Positions 10,036 through 20,099 of a DNA stretch of 64,000 nucleotides are shown in pieces. How positions within the stretch are numbered: the first letter of the stretch is position 1; every line of letters begins with the position of its first letter. Made by a program: the position numbers and the translations under genes. This DNA comes from Callorhinus ursinus (lineage: Eukaryota > Chordata > Mammalia > Carnivora > Otariidae). Under the pieces are notes generated by a model that had not been told where the DNA came from, made no database searches, and saw only the letters and a list, made by a program, of their open reading frames with translations. The stretch is taken from NCBI RefSeq assembly GCF_003265705.1, contig NW_020312966.1, positions 23,414,603 through 23,478,602 of the forward strand. Direction: 5' to 3'.

Positions 10036-10150
10036 TCTGTCTGCCCTACTGAATTTTAACTTCTCGAAAGCATCAGTCATGACTTATCTTTGTTTCTCCA
10101 TACAAAGTGGATGCTCAACCACACGCAAGATCTTGCCGATTGAGTGAGTA
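10036..10150 (+). repeat. L2 3'-end fragment
   Basis: The series GAATTTTAACTTCTCGAAAGC, TTATCTTTGTTTCTCC, GTGGATGCTCAACC and ATTGAGTGAGTA corresponds to the end of L2 (stop-region phrase, then the GxGCTCAATAAATGxTTGxTGAATGA tail), much diverged. Confidence 0.5.
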
Positions 10151-10892
10151 TCTGTTTCATCTGTGCATTTCCACTTGGATCCAATTACAGAACCACTGGA
10201 ATAGAATACTATTGCTCTGGTTGTCTTATCTATCAAATCTTAAAAGGTGCAAAACTTAATAAATTTTAACAATGTTATACCAAGATCCACCTGATTCAAA
10301 TCTGTCCCAAAAAACAATTATAGTATTTTTTTGCCACCTTGAAAAAAAATAATTCTCTGGTTTAGTAGGTCCAGAAAATAACACAAAGGACTGCTACTTG
10401 CACTATCAAGTTCATCTTGTGCTGATTCTGGTGCCTATGACAAAAGTTTCGAAAGTACCTGAATCTGATTGATATTCAGAATTTAAGGTTTACAGGGATT
10501 ATTGTTTCTTTTACCTTCCCTTCATTCATTATTAATGTGAGGCATCTCAGGAATATCTGATTTTGTTTAGCATAGTTGTTTTCAGTCTGATTATCTTTGA
10601 TATTGCAGATTCTAAATGCTTGGCACTTGAGTACCATGCCTTCAAGATTATTTCCCCAGGCAATCTACAGGGAAAGCCATGGTTTTAACACATCCAGGGG
10701 AAGAGCTGTGCCTTCTGCCTCTTTCTTCCCTCAGTATATACTATGGATCCTGGGATATACAAGGATTCAATAGACATTTGTCAAATTGAATTGACCTATA
10801 CTTTATCTTGAATGTTTGCTATTTAAATAGTTGTCACTCTTACTTTGTGGTTTATTTGGAGGAAGAGGCTCTTCTTTTATGGAGCATGATCT
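10151..10892. other. Unique AT-rich sequence
   Basis: About 740 bases. No repeat or gene is recognised. Confidence 0.4.
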
Positions 10893-11369
10893 TGTAGAGA
10901 TCGAAAAATATTCCCTTCATCCCCTCTAGGTTCTTTGGCTGGTCCAACAATTAAATTGACACAAAACAGATTAACAGAAGAAAAACAAACTTAATTACAT
11001 ATATACGGGGTCCCCACAAGGACATGAGACTCAAAGGCAGTTGGGCAATTGAGGCTTATGTGCCATCCTGAGTTAACTGAGAAGGGGGTAGCGGTCTAGA
11101 GTCAAAGGGAAGGAACACAATTCACAGGAAAAGCAAATGTGTGGTAACAAATGTGTGCCACACCATGCAAATAAGTCTTTCTGATATAAAAAATTATCTT
11201 TGGCAATAGATCTCTTCATTATACAGGCCCCTATCTAAATTCTTTTAGGCAGGTAAGACAGGGGTAAGAAATTCTTCCTGAGTCTGCTGGGCCTCGATTG
11301 CCTTCAACCCCAAATAACCCACATGCCAAAGTCGCATATTTTGGGGTAGTGTATTCTGTTACCCCTTAG
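10893..11369 (+). mobile_element. Solo LTR-like element, copy 1 of a family also at 29635-30157
   Basis: It begins TGTAGAGATCGAAAAATATTCC and carries TTCTTTGGCTGGTCCAACAA, the GGGTCCCCACAAGGACATGAGACTC segment, CCCTATCTAAATTCTTTTAGG and CACATGCCAAAGTCGCATATTTTGGGG, stopping near ACCCCTTAG. TG at one end and a nearly complementary CCCCTA-type other end suggest an LTR. The strong, colinear match to the copy at 30 kb shows it is an interspersed repeat. Family name not recalled. Confidence 0.6.
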
Positions 11370-11443
11370 TCTCTGGGTTATGACTTCCTGATTTCTCTGT
11401 TGTATTTCTTCACATATATTATTACATTAATGGGGTCTCAGCA

Positions 11444-11643
11444 GGGGCGCCTGGGTGGCTCAGTTGGTTAAGCGACTGCCATTGGCTCAGGTCACGATCC
11501 TGGAGTCCCGGGATCGAGCCCCACATCAGGCTTCCTGCTCAGCAGGGAGTCTGCTTCTCCCTCTGACCCTCTTCGCTCTCGTGCTTTCTATCTCTCATTC
11601 TCTCTCTCTCTCTCAAATAAATAAATAAAATCTTAAAAAAAAA
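11444..11643 (+). mobile_element. Can-SINE with perfect 15-bp target-site duplication
   Basis: Head GGGGCGCCTGGGTGGCTCAG, body with GGTCACGATCC, CT-rich stretch, tail with repeated AAATA and an A-run. It is flanked by identical copies of AATGGGGTCTCAGCA (11429-11443 and 11644-11658). The undamaged duplication points to a recent insertion. Confidence 0.97.
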
Positions 11644-11658
11644 AATGGGGTCTCAGCA

Positions 11659-12639
11659 AACCGCAATTAACATTTCAGATTTTATCACCCAGCATTATCA
11701 GTCTTGCTTTTGACAAAATCAGATATTAACTTTTGATCACACATACTTACAGAATATGAAGCTTCAGTAAAGTTGAAGATCTTATCATTAGGTTTTATTA
11801 ATCATTTCCAAGCTGGTTTCCTGAGTCTCCTAAAGAGATTGTTACTACTTCTTCCTTTGCTTATTAAGTTTAAATCATAGATTTTCTTTACCCACATCTC
11901 TTCTCTTTCTCATTTGTATTCTGCCAGGTATAAATTATCTTTTGTAGAGATTGGGAAAGAGGGTGTTTGAAAAATGCTTGAAAAATATGATATATGTATA
12001 AACACATGGCACAAGTAATAAAAAGTACTGAATGAAAGTCCTCAACCAAACCATAAGCATAGAAACACAATTAATGTCAAATGAACTATGAAAAAGAGCC
12101 AATACACAGCTTTTAAACTTTAATTATTGCCTGTGTCACACAAAAGGAAAAAAAAACAAACCTGTTTCTAGCACTTTGTGTACCTGCTAAAGACTCTAAA
12201 TGGAATCAGATATACAGGTATTTCTCTAGTAGTTAAAGAGGTTAGTATCCAAGTACTGTGTAAAGACATTAATTAAATCCCAATTTCAGTCTGTCCTAAG
12301 ACACTGCTCTCTTGAAGCTGTAAATAAATGAGAACTATTCCCAATAGATCCAGTGCATTGCACACCAAGGAAAAACAGGAGTATGGGCATGTAGACAAAT
12401 GCATTGTGAATTAGCTCTTTTAGGATAAAGAAAAAGGAAAAGGTAGAAGAACAGAAGTGAGGTCTTATTAAACATGACTGAGTCACAGATCACAGTACTA
12501 ATGGTGCTGGACCTCTCACACATAAATATGCATGAAGCCCCTACTGTTTGTGTAGCATAGAAACATACAGCGCCCAAAGGCCTTCATAATCCAGTTGATG
12601 AAAAAACATGTAAATTCAGAAAAAGGCATTGTCACAACT
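11659..12639. other. Unique AT-rich sequence
   Basis: About 1 kb. No repeat was identified with confidence. Reading frames here are AT-rich and domain-free. Confidence 0.4.
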
Positions 12640-13005
12640 GTCTACATACAAGATCAACACACAAAAATCAATCACATTTTTATACATTTACAATGGCCAT
12701 GAAGAAACTGAAATTTTAAAACACAGTATTATTTAAAAACCTCTTCAAAGAAGATGAAATGCTTAGATATAAACCTAGCAAAATAAGTACAGGATCTGTG
12801 TGGAAAAGAAATTACAAAACGCTGATGAAAGAAATCAAAGAAAGCCCACCTGGAGAGAAATACTGTTCGTGGATTGGTAAACTCAACATAGCAATGATGT
12901 CAATTCTCCCTAAATTGATCTACAGATGTAATTCAATTTCCATCTAAATCTCACCAAGGTATTTTGTAGACATAGATAAGTTGGTTCTAAAATTGATATG
13001 GAAAG

Positions 13006-13213
13006 GGGCGCCTGGGTGGCTCAGTTGGTTAAACATCTGCCTTCGGCTCAGGTCATGATCCCAGGGTCCTGGTATCAAGCCCTGAGTTGGGCTGCTTGCA
13101 CAGAGGGGAGTCTGCTTCTCCCTCTCTCTCTCCCCCTGCTTGTGCTCTCTCTCTCTCTCTCTTGCTCTTTCATGTTCTCTCTCTCAAATAAATAAAATAT
13201 TTAAATAAAATAA
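13006..13213 (+). mobile_element. Can-SINE in the old L1
   Basis: Head GGGCGCCTGGGTGGCTCAG, CT-rich stretch and AAATAAAATATTTAAATAAA tail. TSD AATTGATATGGAAAG (12991-13005) / AATTTATATGGAAAG (13214-13228), one mismatch. Confidence 0.95.
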
Positions 13214-13536
13214 AATTTATATGGAAAGACCTAGAAGAGAAAATCTTGAAAAAGAAGAATAAAGTAGGAAGAATCACTTAATTTGATGTTAAGGCTAACT
13301 ATATAGCTACAGTACTCAAGAGGGCATGGTATTGGCAAAGGGATAAATACATGGGTCAATGGCAAAGAGAATCCAGAAATAAACCTACACCATTAAGCTC
13401 AGCTGATTTTTGGCAACGATGCAAAAGCAATTCAGTAGAGAAAGGACAGCCTTTTCAACAAATGGTCCTGGAATAACTGAATATTCATGAGTCAAAAATG
13501 AATCTCAACTCAAACCTCAGGCCTTAGGCTAACATT

Positions 13537-13694
13537 GTTTTTAAGATTTTATTTATTTATTTGAGAAAGAGAGAGAAGCACAGTGGAGAAGGAGAAGCAG
13601 ACTCCCCGCTGAGCAGGGAGCCCAACGTGGGGCTCAATCTCAGGACCCTGAGCTGAAGGCAGACACTTAATCGCCTGAGCCACCCAGGTGCCCC
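13537..13694 (-). mobile_element. Can-SINE in the old L1, minus strand
   Basis: Reversed tail AAGATTTTATTTATTTATTT followed by a GA-rich body and the reversed head GAGCCACCCAGGTGCCCC. TSD is weak (ACATTGTTTT-like against ACCTTATTTT). Confidence 0.93.
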
Positions 13695-14013
13695 ACCTTA
13701 TTTTAATATTGACTCACAATCACCGTGGACTTAAATGTGAAACAAAAAAATGTAGAATTTTTAGGAAAAAAAAAAGGAGAAAATCTTCAGGACCTAGGGT
13801 TAAGCAGAGAGTTCTTAGACTTGACACCACCAACAAAATTCATGAAAGAAAAAAAATGAATTAACTGGACTTCATCACAATGTTAAAATATTTGTTTTGT
13901 GAAAGACCCTGTTAAACAGATAAAAAGATGAGCAACAAGCAGACATGAAGAAAATATGTGCAAACCACATGTCTGGCAAAGGACTAGTACTTAGAATATA
14001 TAAAGAACTCTCA

Positions 14014-14243
14014 GGGGCGCCTGAGTGGCTCAGTCGGTTAAGCGTCTGCCTTCGGCTCAGGTCATGATCCCAAGGTCCTGGGATCGAGCCCCACGTCAGG
14101 CTCCTTGCTCAGCGGGGAGCCTGCTTCTCCCTCTGCCTCTGCCTGCCTCTCCCCCTGCTTGTGCTCTCTCTCTATGTCTCTCTCTCTCTGACAAATAAAT
14201 AAAACCTTTAAAAAAAATAAATTGGATTGTCTTAAAAAAAAAA
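14014..14243 (+). mobile_element. Can-SINE in the old L1, with an extended 3' tail
   Basis: Head GGGGCGCCTGAGTGGCTCAG; TSD AACTCTCA at 14006-14013 and 14244-14251. After the usual AATAAAACCTTTAAAAAAAA tail there is an extra segment (TAAATTGGATTGTCTT) before a final A-run. Confidence 0.94.
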
Positions 14244-14457
14244 AACTCTCAAAACTCAACAACAACAAAAGAAGCAAACAATCCAATTAGAAAAGGGACA
14301 AGAAATATAAAGGAACATGTTATTATAGACAATGTACAGATAGCAAATTAGCACAAGAAAAAATGTTCAACATCACTAGCCATTAAAGAAATGCAAATTA
14401 AGACCACCATGGGATATCATTACATACCAATCAGCACAGCTAAAATAAAAAATTGTG

Positions 14458-14645
14458 GGGGCACCTGGGTGGTTCAGTTGGTTAAGCGTCTGCCTTCAGC
14501 TCAGGTCATGATCTCAGGGTCCTGGAATCGAGCCCCATGTTGGGCTCCCTGCTCAGGGGGAATCTGCTTCTCCCTCTCCCTCTGCCTCTCCCCGCTGCTC
14601 ATGCTCTCTTTTTCTTTCTCTTAAATAAATAAATAAAATCTTTTT
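14458..14645 (+). mobile_element. Can-SINE in the old L1
   Basis: Head GGGGCACCTGGGTGGTTCAG and AAATAAATAAATAAAATC tail; TSD AAAAATTGTG at 14448-14457 and 14646-14655, identical. Confidence 0.95.
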
Positions 14646-14930
14646 AAAAATTGTGATAACACCAAATGCTGGCATAGATACAGAGAAAATCAATCTTCCA
14701 TACACTGCTGATGGGAATACAAAATTATATTTCTGGAATATACTTGGCAATTTCTTATAACAACTAAATATGCAAGTACCATATGACCTAGCAATTGCAT
14801 TCTTGGGCATCTACCCCAGAGAAATGAAAACTTATGTTTACACAAAAACCTACACATGAATGTTGATAGCAGCTTAATTTATCATAATCAAAGCTGGAGA
14901 CAACCCAAATATCCTTCAACAAGTGAATGA

Positions 14931-15093
14931 TTTGAAAAATCGTGAAAAAAGACAAAAGGTGAATATGTAAGGTGATGATTGTGTTGTTTGTGGTAACTTT
15001 CACAATGTGTATGTATACCAAATCACCACATTGTACGTTTTAAAAAGATTATAATTTTATTTGTCAATTATATTTTAATAAAGCTAAAAAAAA
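14931..15093 (+). mobile_element. L1M 3'-UTR end inserted in the old L1
   Basis: Between GTGAATGA and ACTGTGGTATATCC, which are contiguous in ordinary L1s, lies an extra segment with CACAATGTGTATGTATACCAAATCACCACATTGTACG, TTATTTGTCAATTATATTTTAATAAAGCT (quoted in parts) and an A-run, the standard end of L1MA/L1MB-type elements. It is a short 5'-truncated insertion. Confidence 0.6.
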
Positions 15094-15249
15094 ACTGTGG
15101 TATATCCTTACCTTGGAATACTACTCAGCAATAATTAAGAACAAAATACTGATTACTCACAAAAAATTTCATCATATTCCAACCTCAACAGAAGTAAAAG
15201 AAAATGGATTCTTCCACTATGATACACATTTATTGCTTTAAAGGTTTTG

Positions 15250-15365
15250 AATATGATGGGACCTTACCAAGTCCAACTTCCTCTCCCAACAGATGAGAAA
15301 TCTGAACTTTGACAGGTAAGGGACTTACCTGAGGCCACACAGCTAGACAGAGGAACTGAGGGCAA
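15250..15365 (+). repeat. MIR fragment
   Basis: CAGATGAGAAATCTGAACTTTG, AAGGGACTTACCTGAGG and CCACACAGCTAGACAGAGGAACTG follow the MIR core order. Confidence 0.75.
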
Positions 15366-15602
15366 GTCAGATATGATGAACCAACTGGTTGGTAAAATGG
15401 AAGTGATTATAACTTTGGGAGAAACCAAATACGTGTTAGACTCCTTGATATCCAAATAGGGGAATTCTGAGCCACATCAGAGGTAGACTTGAGATTTTTT
15501 AAAAAAGAAAAAAAAAAATCAGATAGGCTATCTAAAAACAAAGCAGGTAAAGGCCCATATTGGGGAAGAAATGGTTACACAGATATCTGGAAAGATACTT
15601 TT

Positions 15603-15802
15603 TTTATTTTATTTTTAAGATTTTATTTATTTATTGGAGAGAGAGCGAAAGCAATCACAGAAGGAGAGGGATCACAGAGGGAGAGGGAGAAGCAGACTCC
15701 CCACTGAGCAGGGAGCCTGACGTGGGGCTCGATCCCAGGATCCTGAGACCAGGACCTGAGCCGAAGGCAGATGCTTAACAAACTGAGCCACCCAGGTGCC
15801 CC
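15603..15802 (-). mobile_element. Can-SINE, minus strand, perfect 15-bp TSD
   Basis: Reversed tail, GA-rich body and reversed head ending GAGCCACCCAGGTGCCCC. It is flanked by TGGAAAGATACTTTT at 15588-15602 and 15803-15817. Confidence 0.96.
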
Positions 15803-15817
15803 TGGAAAGATACTTTT

Positions 15818-16254
15818 CGAAGACTACATGCAACAAATAGAATGAAAAAGACTTCATCAACATTAAATGCCAAATGAATTGCACAGACCTATAATCCTAC
15901 AATTTGAATAATGTCAGAAGAACTAAACCCCAGAACCAACTACAAAAATAAAGTAAATAAAACTAATAAGATAAAATAAATCAGCAATAACAATAAAAAA
16001 TAACTGAATAGTTAACAAAATTAAATGGCTTTTTAAATTGTTCTTTGAGAAAAAAAGAATAAGAGTTTTATCTATTTCTGAAAGCAGATGGTTTTATATT
16101 AATTTGACCAGAGAAGCAAAATCAGCTCAGATTTCATTCTGCATTCTCTGTTGAAGAAATGCATCTTTAGTCATAAAAGCACACAACAAACATGTTACAG
16201 GAACAGGGACCAAGAGTCAACCATTCCTTCACCCATTCTCCACCCTAAAAAAAA
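15818..16254. other. AT-rich unique sequence
   Basis: About 440 bases, with an (ATAA)-rich stretch near 15940-16010. No gene or repeat family assigned. Confidence 0.4.
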
Positions 16255-16860
16255 TATTTAGGCTCACACAATATGCTAGGTATTTTTCAAGGGGTACAAA
16301 AGTGGCATAACTAGCACAGAAGATAAAAAAGTGACAAGGATCTAAAAGTGAGTAAAACCAGGTGGCATCTGTTTCCTCAAAAAGTTCACTGATTTTCTAG
16401 AGGAGACATATTAATTCAATTGTCACCCAAATAAGTATAAAATCACATTTCCAAAGCGCTACAAAGGAGAAGTATATGGTGCTATGATTGCATGCCTTGG
16501 GAAGATTTGATTTAGAGGAACTGAGGAGTGTGTCGGGACATGACTGGGAGACGCTTCCTTGGGGAGGGATGATTGAGCTGAGACCTGAAGATGAGTATGA
16601 GCTAAAATCGGATAAAAACCAAACAGAGAAGAGCCTGGCTGGCATGGGGGGAACTTACCAGTGCAAGGGCATGGAAGCAAGGTACGCGCGCTCAAGTACA
16701 GAAAGAAGACCAAAGTGGCCAAGGATAAAGATGTAGGCAGAGTGCAATGTAGCCGCAGAGGTAGGCAGGGCCAGCCTGGACTGTGCTTTCTACGCAACGG
16801 TCAAGATTTTAACTTTTATTCCAGAATAAAGGGAATTCATTATAGAATGATATAATCAGA
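16255..16860 (+). repeat. Ancient interspersed repeat, family not named
   Basis: The phrases GATTGAGCTGAGACCTGAAGATGAGTATGAG, GGGCATGGAAGCAAGG, CCAAAGTGGCC and GTCAAGATTTTAACTTTTATTCC (quoted in parts) follow the order of a common old mammalian repeat (..GAGCTGAGTCTTGAAGGATGAGTAGG.. ..GGxCAAGGAxTTTGGACTTTATCC..). Similar pieces occur near 37330-37430 and 32420-32490. Reading frames of 82-112 codons here have no domain. Confidence 0.4.
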
Positions 16861-18540
16861 TTCATACCTCAGAAGACCAGCATGCATCTCAGGAGTTGCC
16901 CCAGGTGCCCAATTAGGAAGCTATTCCATCAGCTGAGGTGAGAAATGATGTACTTTGAACTGGTATAGAAGAAGGGGAGTTAAATAAGAAGGGGGAAATA
17001 TGGAAAGTGTTTTTAGAAGGTATAATCCATTGAATTTTTTTGATGGATTGGATATGGAATAAGAAGATGTTCATGACTGTGTTCTAGTGTCCTGGTTTGC
17101 TGAATTGACCAGATGGTGGTGCCCTTCACCAAGCTGAGACACAGCGGAGAAGACCAGAGCTGGGTCTGGATATCAGGAGTTCATGATAATTTGAATAATG
17201 TTTGAGATATCCAAGTGAAGATGTCAAATTGGCAGTTGGATATGTAATTCTGGCACTAGAGGCAAGGTTTCAATCATGGAGGAGCTTCTACGAAAGCCTT
17301 TTGCTGATTCCAAGATGTTAAAGTCTCCTACATATACATAGAGATAAATATAGAGGCAGAGACAGATAAAGATACATAGTATATATTCAGGTGTTAAGAG
17401 AAACTGTAGATAGAATCTTGGATCTATGGTTCCTAATCTTTTAGGAATCATGAATTAAAGGATTAAGTACCAAAAGAATGGGAATGGGAATGGATAAATA
17501 TTCTGAAGGGAGAAAGGCCGATTCCACAAACACAAATTGGTGAGTTCAAATTTAAGCACCAGAGGACTCTAGAGCAGATGAGTAATAGTACGATTTGCGA
17601 GCTCTTCAAAAAGAAAGCCATAATTACCAACTAGCAGAACAGACTAAAGATTAGTCTAATTCATTCTATCCCCTTTGTCTAAAGAATTAGCACTAAAGTG
17701 TGTTAGAACTAGGACCTGGATTTCAGCAAGTCACTTGACAAACACGCTCAGAATACCCTGAAGGAACAAGGTAAACCAGATGGTGATAATGTTAGAAGGA
17801 TTGACAGCTGGCTCCAAAAAGTAGATTTATGGTCCATCAAGAAGAAGGTAGTGGTGATTTGCAGGGCTTTGATGACGGTCCTGTCCTTTTTCTAACATTA
17901 TTACTTTTAAACTTTAATATGTGGCTACGGAAAATGATTTTTGATCAAATTGGCAGATAATAAAGTCAAAATAAAAAAAGAAGACCTTGAATCCTAGTGT
18001 TTCCATACAAGTCCACATTTTCTCAACTGGTGGTGATTTTGCACCTCTTTTCCCAAAGGCATTTTGATAAGGTCTGAAGATATATTTTTGTTTTCATAAC
18101 TCAGGGGAAGGAGGGAGAGGGATGGGGGAGGTAGTACTACTAATATCTAGTAGGTAGAGGCCAGAGATGCTGATAAACATCCTCCGATGCAGAGGACAGC
18201 CCCACCCCTGCTTCCATCAACCAAGAAAGAATTTTCCAACCCAAATATCACTAATGCCACTGTTGAGAAAACCTGATATAAACGAAAAGGTTAGAACAAA
18301 GGGTCAAATATAGCAAAATTTAATACAGATCATTATGGCACTATATATTTACTTCCTCCCAGTATCAGCTGTGAAAATCATGGGCAAGGAATTAAGTGTC
18401 ACTTCCTTCCACTACAGTAGAGTCTGGAGGGAGTCTTCCTATTCCCGCTACTCATTTTAAGAACAGAAACCCACTCCCACAGACTGACTTTTGTCAGAGC
18501 TTCTGCTTCTTTCTTTGTAGAAAAAGGAAGCTGAACATGA
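16861..18540. other. Unique sequence, no gene seen
   Basis: About 1.7 kb of AT-rich sequence with only short frames. The stretch at 17320-17390 is rich in ATA/GATA words. No repeat was assigned. Confidence 0.4.
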
Positions 18541-18544
18541 TGTA

Positions 18545-19012
18545 TTTATTGTAGGCTGAAAAACAGCCCCCTAAAAGACATCCACATTTGAATACCTGGA
18601 GCCATATTTGAATAAAGGACTCTTTGCAGATGTGATTAAATTGAGGATAGTGGTGTGGAGATTATCCCAGATTCTCTAGGTGGGTCCTCAGTGCCATCAC
18701 AAGGGTCTTAACGAGAGAGAGACAGAGGGAAATAACACCACAGGGGAGAAGGAAGCACTGTGCCCAAGGAGGGAGAGACTGGAAGGATGCTGTCACAACT
18801 CAGGGAATATTGGCAACCACCAGAGGCCAGAAGAGGCAGGGAATGGATTCTCTCCTAGAGCCTCTGCAGGGAGCACCATCGTGCTAATGCCTTGATTTTG
18901 GTCCAGGGTTCCTGATTTCCAACTTATGGTTTCTAGAACCATGAGAGAATATGCTGTTTTAAGCCATCGAGTTTATGGCGATTTATTACAGCAACCATAA
19001 GAAACTAATAGA
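18545..19012 (+). mobile_element. MLT1 (ERVL-MaLR) LTR, first of two adjacent copies
   Basis: It begins near TGTAGGCTGAAAAACAGCCCC and contains GACATCCACATTTGAATACC, TTTGCAGATGTGATTAAATTGAGG, GGGTCCTCAGTGCCATCACA, CAACCACCAGAGGCCAGAAG, GCCTTGATTTTGG and TTCTAGAACCATGAGAGAAT, then ends AAGCCATCGAGTTTATGG...AAACTAATAG. This is the standard MLT1 order. Confidence 0.85.
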
Positions 19013-19568
19013 GCTTGTTCAGGATGGATCTTGAGAAAAGGAACTTAGCCTGTATGATCCAGGTGGTCTCTAAACGCAATCATATTTACCCTTATAAGAA
19101 AGATGCAGAGGGAGTTTGGGGACAGACCCACAGAGGTGAAGACAATATAAAGATGAACTAGAGGGGCGCCTGGGTGGCTCAGTCGTTAAGCGGCTGCCTT
19201 CGGCTCAGGTCATGATCCCAGGGTCCTGGGATCGAGCCCCGCATCAGGCTTCCTGCTCCGTGAGAAGCCTGCTTCTCCCTCTCCCCCTCCCCCTGCTGTG
19301 TTCCCTCTCTCGCTGTGTCTCTCTCTGTCAAATAAATAGATAAAGTCTTAAAAAAAGATGAACTAGAGTGAACTAGAGATGCAGTCACAAGACAAGGAAT
19401 GCCAATGGCATTGGAAGCTGAAAAAGGCCAGGAAGAGATTTTCCCCTAGAGCCTCTGGAGGTAGTGCAACCCTGAGACTTCTGGCCTCCAGAGCTGTGAG
19501 AGAATAAATTTCTGTTCTTTGAAGCTACCAAGTTTAATTTATTACACCAGCTTTGGGAAACTAACCTA
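19013..19568 (+). mobile_element. MLT1 LTR, second adjacent copy, split by a SINE
   Basis: Follows the first copy in the same orientation: CTCTAAACGCAATCATATTTACCC, AAGATGCAGAGGGAGTTTGGG, GGAATGCCAATGGCATTGG, CCCTAGAGCCTCTGGAGG, TGGCCTCCAGAGCTGTGAGAG and AATAAATTTCTGTTCTTTGAAG (quoted in parts), ending AAACTAACC. The 5' part is missing or short. A SINE at 19164-19353 interrupts it. Confidence 0.8.
19164..19353 (+). mobile_element. Can-SINE inside MLT1, perfect 15-bp TSD
   Basis: Head GGGCGCCTGGGTGGCTCAG and tail AAATAAATAGATAAAGTC. Flanked by AAAGATGAACTAGAG at 19149-19163 and 19354-19368, identical, so probably recent. Confidence 0.97.
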
Positions 19569-19583
19569 GTATTCTACAATTCT

Positions 19584-19791
19584 TTTTTTTTTAAGATTGT
19601 ATTTATTTATTTATTTATTTATTTGAGGGGGAGAGAGAGAGAGAGCACAAGCACCTGTACTCAGGGAGAGGGGTGGAGAGGGAGGGAGAGGGACAAGCAG
19701 ACTCCCTGCTGAGCACTGATCCCAGGACCCTGAGATCATGACCTGACCCAAAATCAAAAGTTACCCCTCAACTGAGCCACCTAAGTGCCCC
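19584..19791 (-). mobile_element. Can-SINE, minus strand
   Basis: Reversed tail with five TTTA repeats, GA-rich body and reversed head ACTGAGCCACCTAAGTGCCCC. TSD AGTATTCTACAATTCT / AATATTCTACAGTTCT on either side, two mismatches. Confidence 0.95.
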
Positions 19792-20001
19792 AATATTCTA
19801 CAGTTCTAAAAATAAAATGGGGAGCTATAATGTCATAACAGTCAATAAATTTTATAACTTAAATAACCAAGGTTTTCATGTGCCTGTGCACTCAGAGTTT
19901 TGTGGCTGTCATAAATGCAATGTCACCTAGTCTTCCTTAACAGAAGATACAGTATAAAGAAGCCGGTGCCGTTTCCCCCTAGTATGCTCTGTGCTACAAT
20001 T

Positions 20002-20083
20002 ATTTTAAAGATTTTTTATTTTTAAGTAATCTCTATACCCAACAGGGACTTGAACTCATAACCATGACCTAGCCAGGCACCTT
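20002..20083 (-). mobile_element. Internally deleted Can-SINE, about 80 bp, minus strand
   Basis: Only the reversed tail (AAAGATTTTTTATTTTTAAG), a short middle (AACAGGGACTTGAACTCATAACCATGACC) and the end of the head (AGCCAGGCACC) remain. It is still flanked by TCTGTGCTACAATT / TCTGTGCTATAATT, so both ends are original and the middle was lost or never present. Confidence 0.75.
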
Positions 20084-20099
20084 CTCTGTGCTATAATTT

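Larger units (their letters stand above)
12640..15190 (+). mobile_element. Old L1 3' half, interrupted by four SINEs and an L1 3'-end insertion
   Basis: L1 ORF2-derived sequence in plus orientation is seen in order: the end of the reverse transcriptase region (from ACAAGATCAACACACAAAAA at about 12650), the middle (TACAGTACTCAAGAGGGCATGG, near 13310), then CATCACTAGCCATTAAAGAAATGCAAA (14371-14397), and CTTGGGCATCTACCCCAGAG (14801-14820) through CTACTCAGCAATAATTAAG near 15120. Every frame is broken by stops and indels, so it is a fossil. SINEs sit at 13006-13213, 13537-13694, 14014-14243 and 14458-14645, and a foreign L1 3' end at about 14931-15093. Confidence 0.88.
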
